The notes beneath the pieces are model-generated. The model saw nothing but the letters and a program-made list of their open reading frames with translations. It searched no databases and was not told the DNA's origin. A stretch of DNA of 43,339 nt, from the IMG/VR virus record IMGVR_UViG_3300035703_000159, positions 1 through 43,339 of that record. One strand, 5' to 3'. Shown in pieces: positions 21,588-30,694 of the stretch (its first letter is position 1; each line of letters opens with the position of its first letter). Origin of the DNA: a virus. The position numbers and the translations under genes were made by a program.

Positions 21588-22088
21588 TTATCCGTGGCAA
21601 GCAAACTCGCCATGTAAAGATTCTCGAAGAGCTCGCACGGCTGCCGCACATTCGTCTTTGTCATCAAACGAACCGGCTTTATAAATCTTGTGCTCATGCC
21701 ACAGTTGTCCGACCCATTTACGCGTTTGCTTGTGCCAACTGACACCCTTGATGCCGGAAGTGCTGTCCTTTCGGAGCTTGGCATTTCGAGTGTTTATCAC
21801 ATGGTTAGCAGCGCGCAAGTTTTCAATGCGATTGTCTAGCGCGTCGTTATTGATGTGGTCTATAAGGTCTACTGGCTCGTTGCCGTGCATTACCCAAATT
21901 ATGCGATGAACTAAATACCTTTTGTAATTAATTCCAACAGTTAAATACCCGGCACTATTGACGGACCCCACTTTAGATCCGGCTTTGGCTTTGCCGCTTT
22001 TTGTGATTCGCCAGTACAAATTGCCATTTTTATATTCAAAAAGTTTATGCAACTCTTCAGTCGCAGGTAGTGATGTTGCTACAGGCAT
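21588..22088 (-). CDS. HNH endonuclease with AP2 DNA-binding domain
   Basis: 166 residues from ATG 22088. The HNH part (about 45-105) has YLVHRIIWVMHG, DHINNDALDNRIENLR and NHVINTRN, the H-N-H residues of the HNH_3 group. Residues 112-155 (GIKGVSWHKQTRKWVGQL, AGSFDDKDECAAAV) form an AP2/ERF-type domain. This combination is typical of free-standing phage homing endonucleases. It sits between small late genes on the same strand and probably inserted there. All key residues look intact. Confidence 0.85.
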   Translation of the reverse strand: MPVATSLPATEELHKLFEYKNGNLYWRITKSGKAKAGSKVGSVNSAGYLTVGINYKRYLVHRIIWVMHGNEPVDLIDHINNDALDNRIENLRAANHVINTRNAKLRKDSTSGIKGVSWHKQTRKWVGQLWHEHKIYKAGSFDDKDECAAAVRALRESLHGEFACHG

Positions 22089-22102
22089 ACTATTGGAAGC
22101 GA

Positions 22103-22399
22103 CTAAATAGTGTGGTCAAACTCTTCAAGAGCTTTAGCGATATAGAGAAGCCGAGAGCACCTAATAACGCCAGGGCTTTCTTGAAGTTGGTTGATTGCCT
22201 CCCTAAACGCAGCGGCAAGAACTGGGCCATCGCAGATACCACGCTCACAGGCGGAGATATCAAAGGCTCGGAAGATTTCGAGTGCTATCTTGGCGCGGGA
22301 CTCTTGGGCTGCGCGTTTTACCCAGTCATCAGTCTTGAACCCATCCATGCAATCGAGCCAAGGAGCGTCGTCTTTATCGGGGAGGTTGTGTTCAGTCAT
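22103..22399 (-). CDS. Hypothetical protein (98 aa)
   Basis: ATG at 22399, coupled to the tiny membrane peptide gene upstream (ATGA). It starts acidic (MTEHNLPDKDDAPWLD), then is helical with AAQESRAKIALEIFRAFD, and has three Cys (DISACERGICDGP and IRCSR). No metal site is clear. It is in the group of small genes between the fibre genes. Function unknown. Confidence 0.6.
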   Translation of the reverse strand: MTEHNLPDKDDAPWLDCMDGFKTDDWVKRAAQESRAKIALEIFRAFDISACERGICDGPVLAAAFREAINQLQESPGVIRCSRLLYIAKALEEFDHTI

Positions 22400-22470
22400 C
22401 TCAAACTCCCAATAAAAACTCCACCCAGAAAAGCGCCAACAACCAGCAAGCCAATTCCTAGTTCAGTCAT
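22396..22470 (-). CDS. Tiny single-span membrane peptide (24 aa)
   Basis: ATG at 22470 overlaps the previous stop by 8 bases, and TGA (22396-22398) overlaps the next ATG by 4 bases. The peptide has one hydrophobic, Gly-rich span, LGIGLLVVGAFLGGVFIG, and a short basic end. The double overlap and membrane character argue that it is translated. No family recognised. Confidence 0.55.
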   Translation of the reverse strand: MTELGIGLLVVGAFLGGVFIGSLR

Positions 22471-22828
22471 CGAGCTGCTCCAGTGCGCGGCGAATAGCGC
22501 TGCTATCAAATGTCATCTCTTCACACCACTCCTCTGCTTCGTACCTTTCAAGTGCTGCTAGCGCCTGTTCCTTCAAGCTCGACGGCTTGGGGCGGCGGGC
22601 GGTCCAGATGTCTTCGGCTAAACGAACACGGTCACTGGTTTCGTCAATGTAGAAAAGTCCTGCCCCATCAATGATCTCCATGCGGCAAGCCTCCAGCTCT
22701 TGGTCTGCGCCCCATTGGGCGGCCCAAGTAGCAAAGTAATTCCAGGTGTTCTCATCTTCTTCGCAAGCGGCGGCAGTCCATTGATGCACCAACTCAAGCG
22801 GTGGGGTGATGGGATGTTGTTGTGTCAT
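22463..22828 (-). CDS. Hypothetical protein (121 aa), paralogue of 1-244
   Basis: ATG at 22828. It shares with the partial gene at the left edge ITPPLELVHQW, AAQWGADQELEACR and ARRPKPSSLKEQAL. The middle differs and is longer here (FYIDETSDRVRLAED). The C-terminus is acidic and helical (EEMTFDSSAIRRALEQL). Function unknown; I recall similar short proteins in Synechococcus-type phages. It heads a coupled set of three small genes. Confidence 0.7.
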   Translation of the reverse strand: MTQQHPITPPLELVHQWTAAACEEDENTWNYFATWAAQWGADQELEACRMEIIDGAGLFYIDETSDRVRLAEDIWTARRPKPSSLKEQALAALERYEAEEWCEEMTFDSSAIRRALEQLDD

Positions 22829-22851
22829 GGGTGATCAGTGGTAATGGTTAC

Positions 22852-23067
22852 TCAGTTTGGCCAAGCTTCATCAGCCTTTTGAAGCAGGTAAGCAATAAAG
22901 CGCTCCACCTCTTCGCGGCTTTCAAAAACTTCCGTGTAGTGCGGATCCTCGTTGTTTGCCAGTTTCACAACGCCGTCTTGAACCCACGCGGAATGTTTCT
23001 CCATGTGGTTCTCGCGCTGTTCAAGCCATTCGGTAGGCGTGAGCTTGGGGTAAGGTTCTTGGGTCAT
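22852..23067 (-). CDS. Hypothetical protein (71 aa)
   Basis: ATG at 23067 with GGAG 5 nt upstream. The protein begins MTQEPYPKLTPTEWLEQREN, has a strand pair (AWVQDGVVKLANNEDPHY) and an acidic C-terminal helix (EEVERFIAYLLQKADEAW). No family recognised. It follows the second fibre gene after 136 bases. Confidence 0.6.
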   Translation of the reverse strand: MTQEPYPKLTPTEWLEQRENHMEKHSAWVQDGVVKLANNEDPHYTEVFESREEVERFIAYLLQKADEAWPN

Positions 23068-23089
23068 GGTCTCCAGGGGATCGTGGCCA

Positions 23090-23116
23090 GGGCAGGGTGT
23101 TCACGCACGCCTGCCC
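23090..23116 (-). other. Inverted repeat downstream of the second fibre gene
   Basis: GGGCAGG (23090-23096) pairs with CCTGCCC (23110-23116) around 13 nt, within the 136-base gap after the fibre stop. No T-run follows, so it is only a possible terminator or mRNA end. Confidence 0.4.
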
Positions 23117-23203
23117 ACCAACCTTACCACGCTGGTCAAGCCCAACCATCCGGAAGTTCCAGACAGTTGAGCCAGGCAGACTTTCGAGTAGGTCTTCCGG
23201 GCC

Positions 23204-25435
23204 TCAGCACGCCATCAGTACGCAGGGCACACAGTAACTGCCATCGTCGTAGGTGCAGGTGATGTGATTTGAAGTTACCTTGGCAATGGTCTTGCTGCGA
23301 ATGATGTCGTCGTCTTGTGGCTTAGCGGTACCATCACCAGCGGACATCAGCAGGTCACCACGTTGAACCGTGACGCCTTCAGCAATGCGAATGATGAAAT
23401 CACCCGTCATCGCGCAGTAGAAGTCGTCCGTGTAGGTGTCGTCATCATCGTCCCATCCTTGGAATACTCCAGAGACGTTCTTGTCGCCTTCAACGTCGCT
23501 CACCTTCATGCGGTTGAGCTGCTCGTTGTCTTCTTCACCCCAAGCGCACATCTCATCGATGTTGCTGAGCACGGTGCCACGCAGGATTTCTTCGCGTTCA
23601 GCACCACCAGGAAGCTGGGACCAGCGACTTAAGTGAGCACCGTTGTAGCTAACTGTACTTCCTGAAACAGAAATTGCGCCTTCAATTGTTCCGTCCTGAT
23701 AAAAACTTACTAGTGCTCCATCGTCAGAAATCCTGTTAATTAGCAGAGATTGATCGCCAGACCGCGCTAATTGCATAGCGCCTGCTCTTTCAACCACCAC
23801 ACCTGTAACGGACGTTTGATTGAAAATCAATGTGGTTTCATCGGTGCCAATAGTTACATTTCCTGCGTTTGTAATCCTCATCCGCTCCGTCGGGCTGCTC
23901 GCTCCGTCGGCAGTAGTGGAGAACACTAAACGGCCCGGCATGTCGTTAGCGCCGGGGGTGCCGTCTACGGCGCAGATAATAGTTGCAGCTTGAGTATTGG
24001 CGTCTGTGCCATCTGCGCCTGAAAATAAAATAGCTCCAAGAGCATCGTCGGCTTGAACAATGGTGTTCGATCCTATTGTTGTCCCTCTACTCTTCGCCAA
24101 AGAAAGATAAGCGGCGGCGCCGCCATTTTGATTTGTTGTAATGCCAAGACCCGTAAGTTCGTTTGCCCCTTCTATCTGTGCTTTCCACGTGACTGTTGAT
24201 GTCTCACGCGCAGTAGACGTGCCAACTAAAAGCTGCCCACTTGATGTGATGCGGGCGCGTTCGGATCCCCCAGTAAGAAATACGTGGTTTCCGGGAGATG
24301 ACACAGTTCCTGCATAATACTCAAGCTCACTATTTCCATTAGTAGTGAATCCGTATGTGTTACCAGAACTATCAATGTACAGTTTTAGCTTTAAGTTGGT
24401 AGATGCCGAAGTAGAGGTGTAAGTTGCGCCAAGGTCAATACAGTCAGGTGTTGCGGTAGATGTCGAAACCAGGCCGCCAAAAGTGAGGGCTTGACGAGGC
24501 GTCGTAGTGCCAATCCCTACTTTTCCGTCAGCCTTAAACGTAGCCGCAACATTGTTGCCGGGGTTAAGCGCTATGTCGCCATTTACGGAATAAAGGTCGA
24601 GTTTTCCGCCGCTATTGCGTAGTGTTATGTAGGCATTCTGCTCTGTCCCAGAGTTTGTTTGCAGGCGGATTTCAGAGTCTGAAGAGCCCGTATAGATATG
24701 CAGTGGCTTGTTAGGGCTACTAGTCCCCAGACCTAAGCGGCCACTGGAGTCCAGGCGCATCCGCTCGGTAGCGCTAGTAAAAAATCGCAAGTTTGCACCT
24801 GCAATGCCAAGATCAATCTCGCTTCCTGCGTCGTTGACAGCAGCAATACCATTGCTTGCGTAATCAGAAACAGATGTAAATACAATATGCTTATTAGCGC
24901 TCGGCGAAACATCGAGTTTACCAAACGCAGTTGTGGCGCCAACGCCAACATTCCCGCTCGCATCAATGAAGAGTCTCCCAACCCCGTTAGACGAGATGGC
25001 TACTTGGTCTGCGCCGGGGGAGTACAGTCCAGAATTTGCGTCCCCGCTGAAAAATAGTCCTGGAGTGGAAGCGCTACCTGCAATAATTCCCAGCGCACCA
25101 GTCATGGTATCGCCAGTCGTGTTTACAAATTCACCAGCTTCACTACGCCATGCAGCACCGTCCCAAATCTTGAATACATAAGTGCCACCGCTGGTATCGA
25201 GCCATTGCTCGCCCAAGGAATTGCCAGCAGTGCCGCCACTTGCAGGCACGGCATTAGGAGCGCCGCTACCCACATGCACAGGCCCCACTTTTACTAGGCT
25301 TCCATTGCTGTCCTTGAAGAACATGCCAGGAGCGCCACTTGCATAGTTGATGGCCACTTGACCATCAACCATAGAAGCAGGATTAGGACGCTTATTAAGC
25401 GTCGATGAACGCAGATGCTGAAGAACACCAGCCAT
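23204..25435 (-). CDS. Tail fibre protein with conserved C-terminal domain (743 aa)
   Basis: ATG at 25435. Residues 1-110 (MAGVLQHLRSSTLNKRPNP, GQVAINYASGAPGMFFKD, GEQWLDTSGG) form the attachment-type N-terminus common in phage fibres. The middle is a series of short repeats ending like RMRLDSSGRLGLGT, GKVGIGTTTPRQ and RMRITNAGNVTIGTDE, typical of intertwined beta fibres. The C-terminal about 130 residues (SRWSQLPGGAEREEILRGTV, GDLLMSAGDGTAKPQ, YCVPCVLMAC) look like the autoproteolytic or chaperone-type end domain of fibres, by position and pattern. A nested inverted repeat lies just upstream. Confidence 0.75.
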   Translation of the reverse strand: MAGVLQHLRSSTLNKRPNPASMVDGQVAINYASGAPGMFFKDSNGSLVKVGPVHVGSGAPNAVPASGGTAGNSLGEQWLDTSGGTYVFKIWDGAAWRSEAGEFVNTTGDTMTGALGIIAGSASTPGLFFSGDANSGLYSPGADQVAISSNGVGRLFIDASGNVGVGATTAFGKLDVSPSANKHIVFTSVSDYASNGIAAVNDAGSEIDLGIAGANLRFFTSATERMRLDSSGRLGLGTSSPNKPLHIYTGSSDSEIRLQTNSGTEQNAYITLRNSGGKLDLYSVNGDIALNPGNNVAATFKADGKVGIGTTTPRQALTFGGLVSTSTATPDCIDLGATYTSTSASTNLKLKLYIDSSGNTYGFTTNGNSELEYYAGTVSSPGNHVFLTGGSERARITSSGQLLVGTSTARETSTVTWKAQIEGANELTGLGITTNQNGGAAAYLSLAKSRGTTIGSNTIVQADDALGAILFSGADGTDANTQAATIICAVDGTPGANDMPGRLVFSTTADGASSPTERMRITNAGNVTIGTDETTLIFNQTSVTGVVVERAGAMQLARSGDQSLLINRISDDGALVSFYQDGTIEGAISVSGSTVSYNGAHLSRWSQLPGGAEREEILRGTVLSNIDEMCAWGEEDNEQLNRMKVSDVEGDKNVSGVFQGWDDDDDTYTDDFYCAMTGDFIIRIAEGVTVQRGDLLMSAGDGTAKPQDDDIIRSKTIAKVTSNHITCTYDDGSYCVPCVLMAC

Positions 25436-25438
25436 GAT

Positions 25439-25496
25439 TAAAGCCTTTCGGGATTACAGAAGACTAATAAGTCTTTCGCAATTCTAAAAGGCTTTA
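25439..25496 (-). repeat. Nested inverted repeats between the two fibre genes
   Basis: An outer perfect 10-bp repeat (TAAAGCCTTT, 25439-25448; AAAGGCTTTA, 25487-25496) encloses an inner hairpin AAGACT/AGTCTT (25460-25465 and 25470-25475, loop AATA). It begins 4 bases before the downstream ATG and ends 12 bases after the upstream stop. It may set the ratio of the two fibres by attenuation, RNA processing or mRNA stability. Confidence 0.6.
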
Positions 25497-25507
25497 TTTG
25501 TCATTGA

Positions 25508-28500
25508 TTAGAAAGTTCCTTCATCAATGGTGGCATCAATGGTGCCAGCGGAGAAATTACCACTACTGTCACGGGCAACAATTGCGCTTACAGTGTTGGC
25601 GCTAGTAGCAGTGGTGGCGCTGTTGCTAACTTTTCCTGCCGTCGAAATAGTTGATAGCTTGGTATCAGCAATGCTGCCAGCAAGCATCGTATTGGTAACA
25701 GTACCAGTGTCTCCAGTGGTAATGACAGTGCCAGTGGTATCTGGCAGTGTCACCACTTTGTCAGAAGTGGCATCGGCAGCAGTGAGTTGGATTTCAAAAG
25801 CATTGTCAGTGGCGCCTTCAAACAACAGCGTGCCAGTATTGCCGATAACCATTTCACCAGTAATGGTGCCACCAGTACGAGGAAGAGCAGCATTAGCAAG
25901 GTCAAAAGCGCTCTTGACTGCAGTGGCAGTAGCAGCAAGAGAGGAGCTGGTAGTGCTCGTGCTATCAGTGAGCTGGACGCTTCCCCTTACGCTTGTCGAT
26001 GCATCAGGAATAGAAATAATGGGAGTAGTGCTTCCACTGACGACAGTTAGTGGAGAATTGACGCTCACCGACAAGACGGTGCCGCTAGCTGGAGTGGTCC
26101 AATGCACGCCTGGCCCGAAGGCTGAATTAGCAGTCAGCACTTGCCCGTTAGTACCAATTGCCTGCTTAACTAAAGTGGCGCCACTTGCAACAAGAATGTC
26201 GCCCTTGGTGTAAGTGCCAGTCCCAGTGCCACCATAAGCAACAGCTAAAATCCCGCTTGCAACATTACTTGCATTGCGACATTCAGTGCTGACTTCTTCT
26301 AGGGCGGATTGAACATTTGTGCTTCCTAAATTAGCGGCAGGAGTGAAAGCAACATTAACTGCAGCTTGGGCCGTATAAGTGGAGCTAACATCCACTTCAG
26401 TCCACGCAGTGCCATTGCAAAGCAGAATATCGGGCGGTTGCAAATTGCTGGCAGGAGCAGGAGAGACGCCGGTACCTCCACTTTCGACTACCACGTAGTA
26501 GCGATTAAATGTGGCGGAAGGAGTGGGAAGCGGTTGTCCAATTGACAATCCGACGGCGGCACCGTCAGTACTTGTGCTAGCAATAATATTGCCACTTGCA
26601 TTGTAGGTGCCACCAAAAATAATCTCACCAACTGAAATGCCGACGGGATTCCAAACGTTTCCATCCCACAAATAAAGATCTTTCTCCAATGGATTGAAGA
26701 AGAATTGCCCAATAAAATCTGCAGATGGCAACGCTTCGCCAAACTGACTAACACTGTAATTCGCCAAGCTAGACGCCCGAACTGCATCGTCTCCAATAAG
26801 GCCACTACCAAATGTGCCAGTTGTAATCTTTGAGGCGGATAATTCTGGAATATCGTCAGCCACTAAAGCGGTTTCACCTGCACTGATGTGCCCCTGTGCA
26901 TCAACGGTAACTTTGTAATAAGTACCAGAGGCTACACTGTTGGCATGATTGAAGATACCACTGACAGTAACGAGACCAGTACCAGCTTGAGCTACACCAA
27001 GAGCGCTAGTTGTTGCCTTGGGAAGATCATCTGCAGAAATGGCGCGGAATGCAGGTGCTGCATCACTGTTTCCGCTTGCGGGACCAGCAAAAAACCTAGA
27101 AGCTACTTGCGTGTTTAAAGAAGGAACAATAGAGGCGCTAAATGCATCGGGGTACGAAGTGGTAAAGCTGTAAACAGTGTCTCCAGAGACAACAGTTGTC
27201 ACGAGCCCTGTTTGGCGCTGCCATACACTGCCTGTCCATGTGTATTCGTAGCCATCACTGGTGTTAAACCATTGTTGACCAACGAAAGATCCATTACCAA
27301 TTGGTGAAGAACCAGCTACTACGGCAGCAGAATTGTCCGCTAATTTTGCGGCCGTTACGCCACTATTTGTAATTTTTGCAGTGGTGACAGCGCCATCGAG
27401 AATCTTGGCAGTGGTTACAGCACTATTGGCAATGGTGGCGGCAAATGCTCCAGTGCCTGTACCAGTGACATCCCCAGAAAGCGTAATTGTTTGATCGCCT
27501 GTATTGGTACCAGTGGAAGTTCCAGAGAAAGTTCCGTTTTGAGTGGCAAGAGTGCCAAGGCCAAGCGTTGTGCGAATATCAGCAATGGAAGCATCGTCAA
27601 GAATTGAACGTGCCGCTAAAGTGCAGGCAATTTCTTCTACAGTGCCACCACTTGCAGATGAGCGACCAAGAATGACATCACTCGTTGTCGTTGCTTGAAT
27701 CTTTGCATAAGAAACTGCATTATCAGCCAATTTTGCAGTGGTCACGCCACTATCAACAATCTTGGCAGTGCTTACGGAATTACTGGCCAGTTTCGCCTGC
27801 GTAACATTTGCATCAGCAATCTTGATAGTTGTAATGCCACTGTCAGTAATTTTTGTAGTGGTAATTGCAGAATCGGCAATGTTTGCAGTAACAATGGAAG
27901 AAGAATCATAGTCTCCACTGCCAACTGTGTTTTTCACCGCCAAGGAGCCAAGCCCAAGCGTGGTACGCTGAGTACTGGCATCTGCATCGTCAAGAATGGC
28001 GCGGCCAGCAGCAGTAATCGTGGTGGTGGTGTAAGTGTCGGAAGCAGTGGTATAAATGATTTGGCCAGACGCGGTCGTCAGCCCTGCGATTGATGCAAGT
28101 GCAGCATCATAGGCTTGCACGTCAGTGCCAATGGCAAGTCCAAGGTTGGTTCGTGCGCCAGATGCCGTAGAAGCGCCCGTGCCGCCATCGGCAATGGCAA
28201 GGTCAGTGATTCCACTGATGACACCACCATTGATTGTCGCGTAAGAAATCGTGCCGCTACTAAGCACTGCTGTGCCGCCCGTAATGAGCACGCCAGAAGC
28301 AGCCTGGATGGCCATAGAGCCAAGGCCAAGCGTTGTGCGCTGAGCAGTGGCATCTGCATCGTCTAACAATGCCCTGCCGGCTTCCGTCAGGGCGATAGTT
28401 TCTACGTTGCCGCTACCAGCACTCGCACGACCGAGAAGCACGCCAGATGCCACTTGCTGAATTTTTGCAAATGTAATTGCATTATCAGCAATGTCAGCAG

Positions 28501-30640
28501 TGATAATTGATCCATTTGCATAGCTTCCCGATGGGATGGAAGAAGCAGTGATGACAGATCCGGTTAATTCTCCCGATGAAAGAGAAAGCTTGCCGATAGT
28601 GACTGCACCAGAAGCAATCTTTGCAGTGGTCACTCCACTATCGACAAGATTGATTGTAGCCACTGCATTGACAGCAAGCTTTGTTTGGGTGATGCCACTA
28701 TCAACAATCTTGACGGTGGTCACTCCGCTATCAACCAGTTTTGCGGTGCTAACAGAATTACTAGCAAGCTTATCTATGGTTATATTGCCGTCTGCGATTT
28801 TAATGGTAGTAACACCACTATCCGCCAACTTTGATGTAATAATTGCACTATCTGCAATATCGACAGAAACAATGGAAGCTGCGTCATAATCTCCACTTCC
28901 AACCGTGTTTTGAATGGCCAAAGTGCCCAGGCCAAGAGTGGCTCTCTGTGCGCTGGCGTCATTATCATCTAGCAGTGCTCTTCCCGCTGCGGTAAGCGTG
29001 ATAGTTTCTACATTTCCACTCCCTGCGCTAGCGCGTCCAAGCAGTACGCCAGATGCTACTTGCTGAATTTTGGCAAATGTAACTGCGTTATCAGCCAGGT
29101 CGGAAGTTGTAATGGAGCCAGCGGTATAGCTTCCTGGCAAAATAGAGCTAGCAGTAATTACAGTGCCGCTAAGTTCCCCAGATGCAATATTCAGCTTGCT
29201 AATAGTGACACTACCGGATGCCAGCTTGCTATTTGTGACGCCACTGTCAATTAAATTAATCGTTGCGATAGAATTCGCGGCAAGTTTAGACTGCGTAACG
29301 CCGCTGTCGACGAGATTAATAGTCGCCACTGCATTGGCGGAAAGTTTTTCCTGAGTGACACCACTAGCGATGAGTTGAGCAGTATTAACGCTACCGGTGG
29401 CCATCTTTGCCAACGTTACTGCAGCGTCAATGATGTTAATAGTGTCTACTGAACTACTTCCAAGCTTTGCTTGCGTAATACCAGAATCAGCAATGTTAAT
29501 TGTCGCTACTGCATTGGCGGCAAGTTTTTGCTGAGTAATACCAGAATCAACGACGTTAACAGTACCCACTGCGTTTGCCGCTAATTTGCCTTGAGTGATG
29601 CCGCTGGCGACTAGCTGAGCAGTGTCAACGCTTCCGCTGGCCATTTTGGCTAGTGTTACCGCACCATTGATAATGTTGACAGTATCAATAGAGGCACTGG
29701 CTAGTTTTGCTTGAGTGATGCCGCTATCTACAACGTTGACAGTAGCCACTGCATTGGCAGCAAGCTTCGCCTGAGTAATGCCAGAAGCAATGATGTTAAT
29801 AGTCGCCACTGCGTCGGCAGCAAGCTTCTCTTGTGTAATGCCACTACCGATAAGCTGAGCAGTGCCAACGCTTCCACTTGCCATTTTGGCGAGGGTTACC
29901 GCCGAATCGGTAATATTGACCGTACTTACGGCATCGGCAGCAAGCTTGGATTGAGTGACGCCACTGCTAATAATATTGACAGTTCCCACTGCATTGGCAG
30001 CGAGCTTTGCCTGCGTGACTCCGCTATCAACAATATTGACAGTAATAACAGAATTGCTGGCTAGTTTACCTTGAACGACTCCGCTAGCGGCTAATTGAGC
30101 GCTATCAACCGCTCCGTTTGCAATCTTTACCGTGGTAATATTGGCATCAGCAATCTTTGCAGTAGTAACTGCATCATTATTGATTTTGCCAGTTGTGATG
30201 GCCAGATCTTCAATGAGGGAAGTGTTAATGGTATTGCCAGTGGCAACAGCGCCAAGAGAAAGCGTTGAACGTACTGTCGTGGCATCTGCATCATCTAGCA
30301 GAGAGCGAGCAAATGAAGTGCAAATGATTTCCTCTATATTTCCCGCGCCCGCACTGCTTCTTCCTAACAGGCGATCAGTGGCACTGACCTGCTGAATCTT
30401 GTCGTAAGTAAGAACATTGGTTCCAATGGCCGCTGCGCCAAGTTTCGCTACGCTTGCCTGGTTGATTTTTGAAATATCCAGCGTAGAAGCGTCTGCAAGA
30501 TTAAAGCCTGCTTGAATCAGGCTCTTCACTTGCACTTTTTTTGTCTGACTAGCACTTACGTCTGCAATAGGCAGTACGTCATTAGACGATACGCCTCCCT
30601 GGGGAAGTTCTACAAGCTCCGTAATTCTTTGATCAGCCAT
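25508..30640 (-). CDS. Giant repeat-containing tail fibre (1710 aa)
   Basis: ATG at 30640. The N-terminal MADQRITELVELPQGGVSSN resembles other fibre attachment ends. Residues about 150-600 consist of short repeats of the type SGVTQAKLAANAVGTVNII, in which KLA/KIA and INI or VNI alternate. Further repeated modules (LLGR.SAG.GN.E, then RALLDD.DA..QRTTLGLG) recur several times to about residue 1000. The rest has fibre-type blocks (GQQWFNTSDGYEYTWTGSVW, AVKSAFDLANAAL). This is probably a long trimeric beta-helical side or central fibre. Length variation by recombination between repeats is likely. Confidence 0.8.
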   Translation of the reverse strand: MADQRITELVELPQGGVSSNDVLPIADVSASQTKKVQVKSLIQAGFNLADASTLDISKINQASVAKLGAAAIGTNVLTYDKIQQVSATDRLLGRSSAGAGNIEEIICTSFARSLLDDADATTVRSTLSLGAVATGNTINTSLIEDLAITTGKINNDAVTTAKIADANITTVKIANGAVDSAQLAASGVVQGKLASNSVITVNIVDSGVTQAKLAANAVGTVNIISSGVTQSKLAADAVSTVNITDSAVTLAKMASGSVGTAQLIGSGITQEKLAADAVATINIIASGITQAKLAANAVATVNVVDSGITQAKLASASIDTVNIINGAVTLAKMASGSVDTAQLVASGITQGKLAANAVGTVNVVDSGITQQKLAANAVATINIADSGITQAKLGSSSVDTINIIDAAVTLAKMATGSVNTAQLIASGVTQEKLSANAVATINLVDSGVTQSKLAANSIATINLIDSGVTNSKLASGSVTISKLNIASGELSGTVITASSILPGSYTAGSITTSDLADNAVTFAKIQQVASGVLLGRASAGSGNVETITLTAAGRALLDDNDASAQRATLGLGTLAIQNTVGSGDYDAASIVSVDIADSAIITSKLADSGVTTIKIADGNITIDKLASNSVSTAKLVDSGVTTVKIVDSGITQTKLAVNAVATINLVDSGVTTAKIASGAVTIGKLSLSSGELTGSVITASSIPSGSYANGSIITADIADNAITFAKIQQVASGVLLGRASAGSGNVETIALTEAGRALLDDADATAQRTTLGLGSMAIQAASGVLITGGTAVLSSGTISYATINGGVISGITDLAIADGGTGASTASGARTNLGLAIGTDVQAYDAALASIAGLTTASGQIIYTTASDTYTTTTITAAGRAILDDADASTQRTTLGLGSLAVKNTVGSGDYDSSSIVTANIADSAITTTKITDSGITTIKIADANVTQAKLASNSVSTAKIVDSGVTTAKLADNAVSYAKIQATTTSDVILGRSSASGGTVEEIACTLAARSILDDASIADIRTTLGLGTLATQNGTFSGTSTGTNTGDQTITLSGDVTGTGTGAFAATIANSAVTTAKILDGAVTTAKITNSGVTAAKLADNSAAVVAGSSPIGNGSFVGQQWFNTSDGYEYTWTGSVWQRQTGLVTTVVSGDTVYSFTTSYPDAFSASIVPSLNTQVASRFFAGPASGNSDAAPAFRAISADDLPKATTSALGVAQAGTGLVTVSGIFNHANSVASGTYYKVTVDAQGHISAGETALVADDIPELSASKITTGTFGSGLIGDDAVRASSLANYSVSQFGEALPSADFIGQFFFNPLEKDLYLWDGNVWNPVGISVGEIIFGGTYNASGNIIASTSTDGAAVGLSIGQPLPTPSATFNRYYVVVESGGTGVSPAPASNLQPPDILLCNGTAWTEVDVSSTYTAQAAVNVAFTPAANLGSTNVQSALEEVSTECRNASNVASGILAVAYGGTGTGTYTKGDILVASGATLVKQAIGTNGQVLTANSAFGPGVHWTTPASGTVLSVSVNSPLTVVSGSTTPIISIPDASTSVRGSVQLTDSTSTTSSSLAATATAVKSAFDLANAALPRTGGTITGEMVIGNTGTLLFEGATDNAFEIQLTAADATSDKVVTLPDTTGTVITTGDTGTVTNTMLAGSIADTKLSTISTAGKVSNSATTATSANTVSAIVARDSSGNFSAGTIDATIDEGTF
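29221..30120 (-). repeat. Fifteen 60-bp tandem units with a 240-bp super-period
   Basis: Consecutive 60-bp units, each coding a 20-residue fibre repeat, start at 29221, 29281, 29341 and so on to 30061. Every fourth unit (29341, 29581, 29821, 30061) is of a distinct type coding SV.TAQL, and the next (29401, 29641, 29881) codes VTLAKMA. This gives an 80-residue higher-order repeat. Units have diverged to differing degrees. Confidence 0.85.
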
Positions 30641-30694
30641 TGCAGGAAGGTGCGGGTCTCAATACAGTCTAGTCTTAAACGATATTAGCTATTA

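Noticed and set aside
22070-22561. Plus-strand frame of 163 codons
   Set aside because: It is antisense to three coupled minus-strand genes with gene-like overlaps and lies in a leftward late operon.
29221-30120. CRISPR-like array from regular 60-bp periodicity
   Set aside because: The units are contiguous, diverged and in frame as coding repeats. There are no unique spacers between identical repeats.
25527-30395. Long plus-strand frames opposite the giant fibre gene (for example 25527-26213)
   Set aside because: They arise from the low-complexity repeats of the fibre gene read backwards (runs of Val, Leu and Ser). No ribosome binding sites or gene-like composition.
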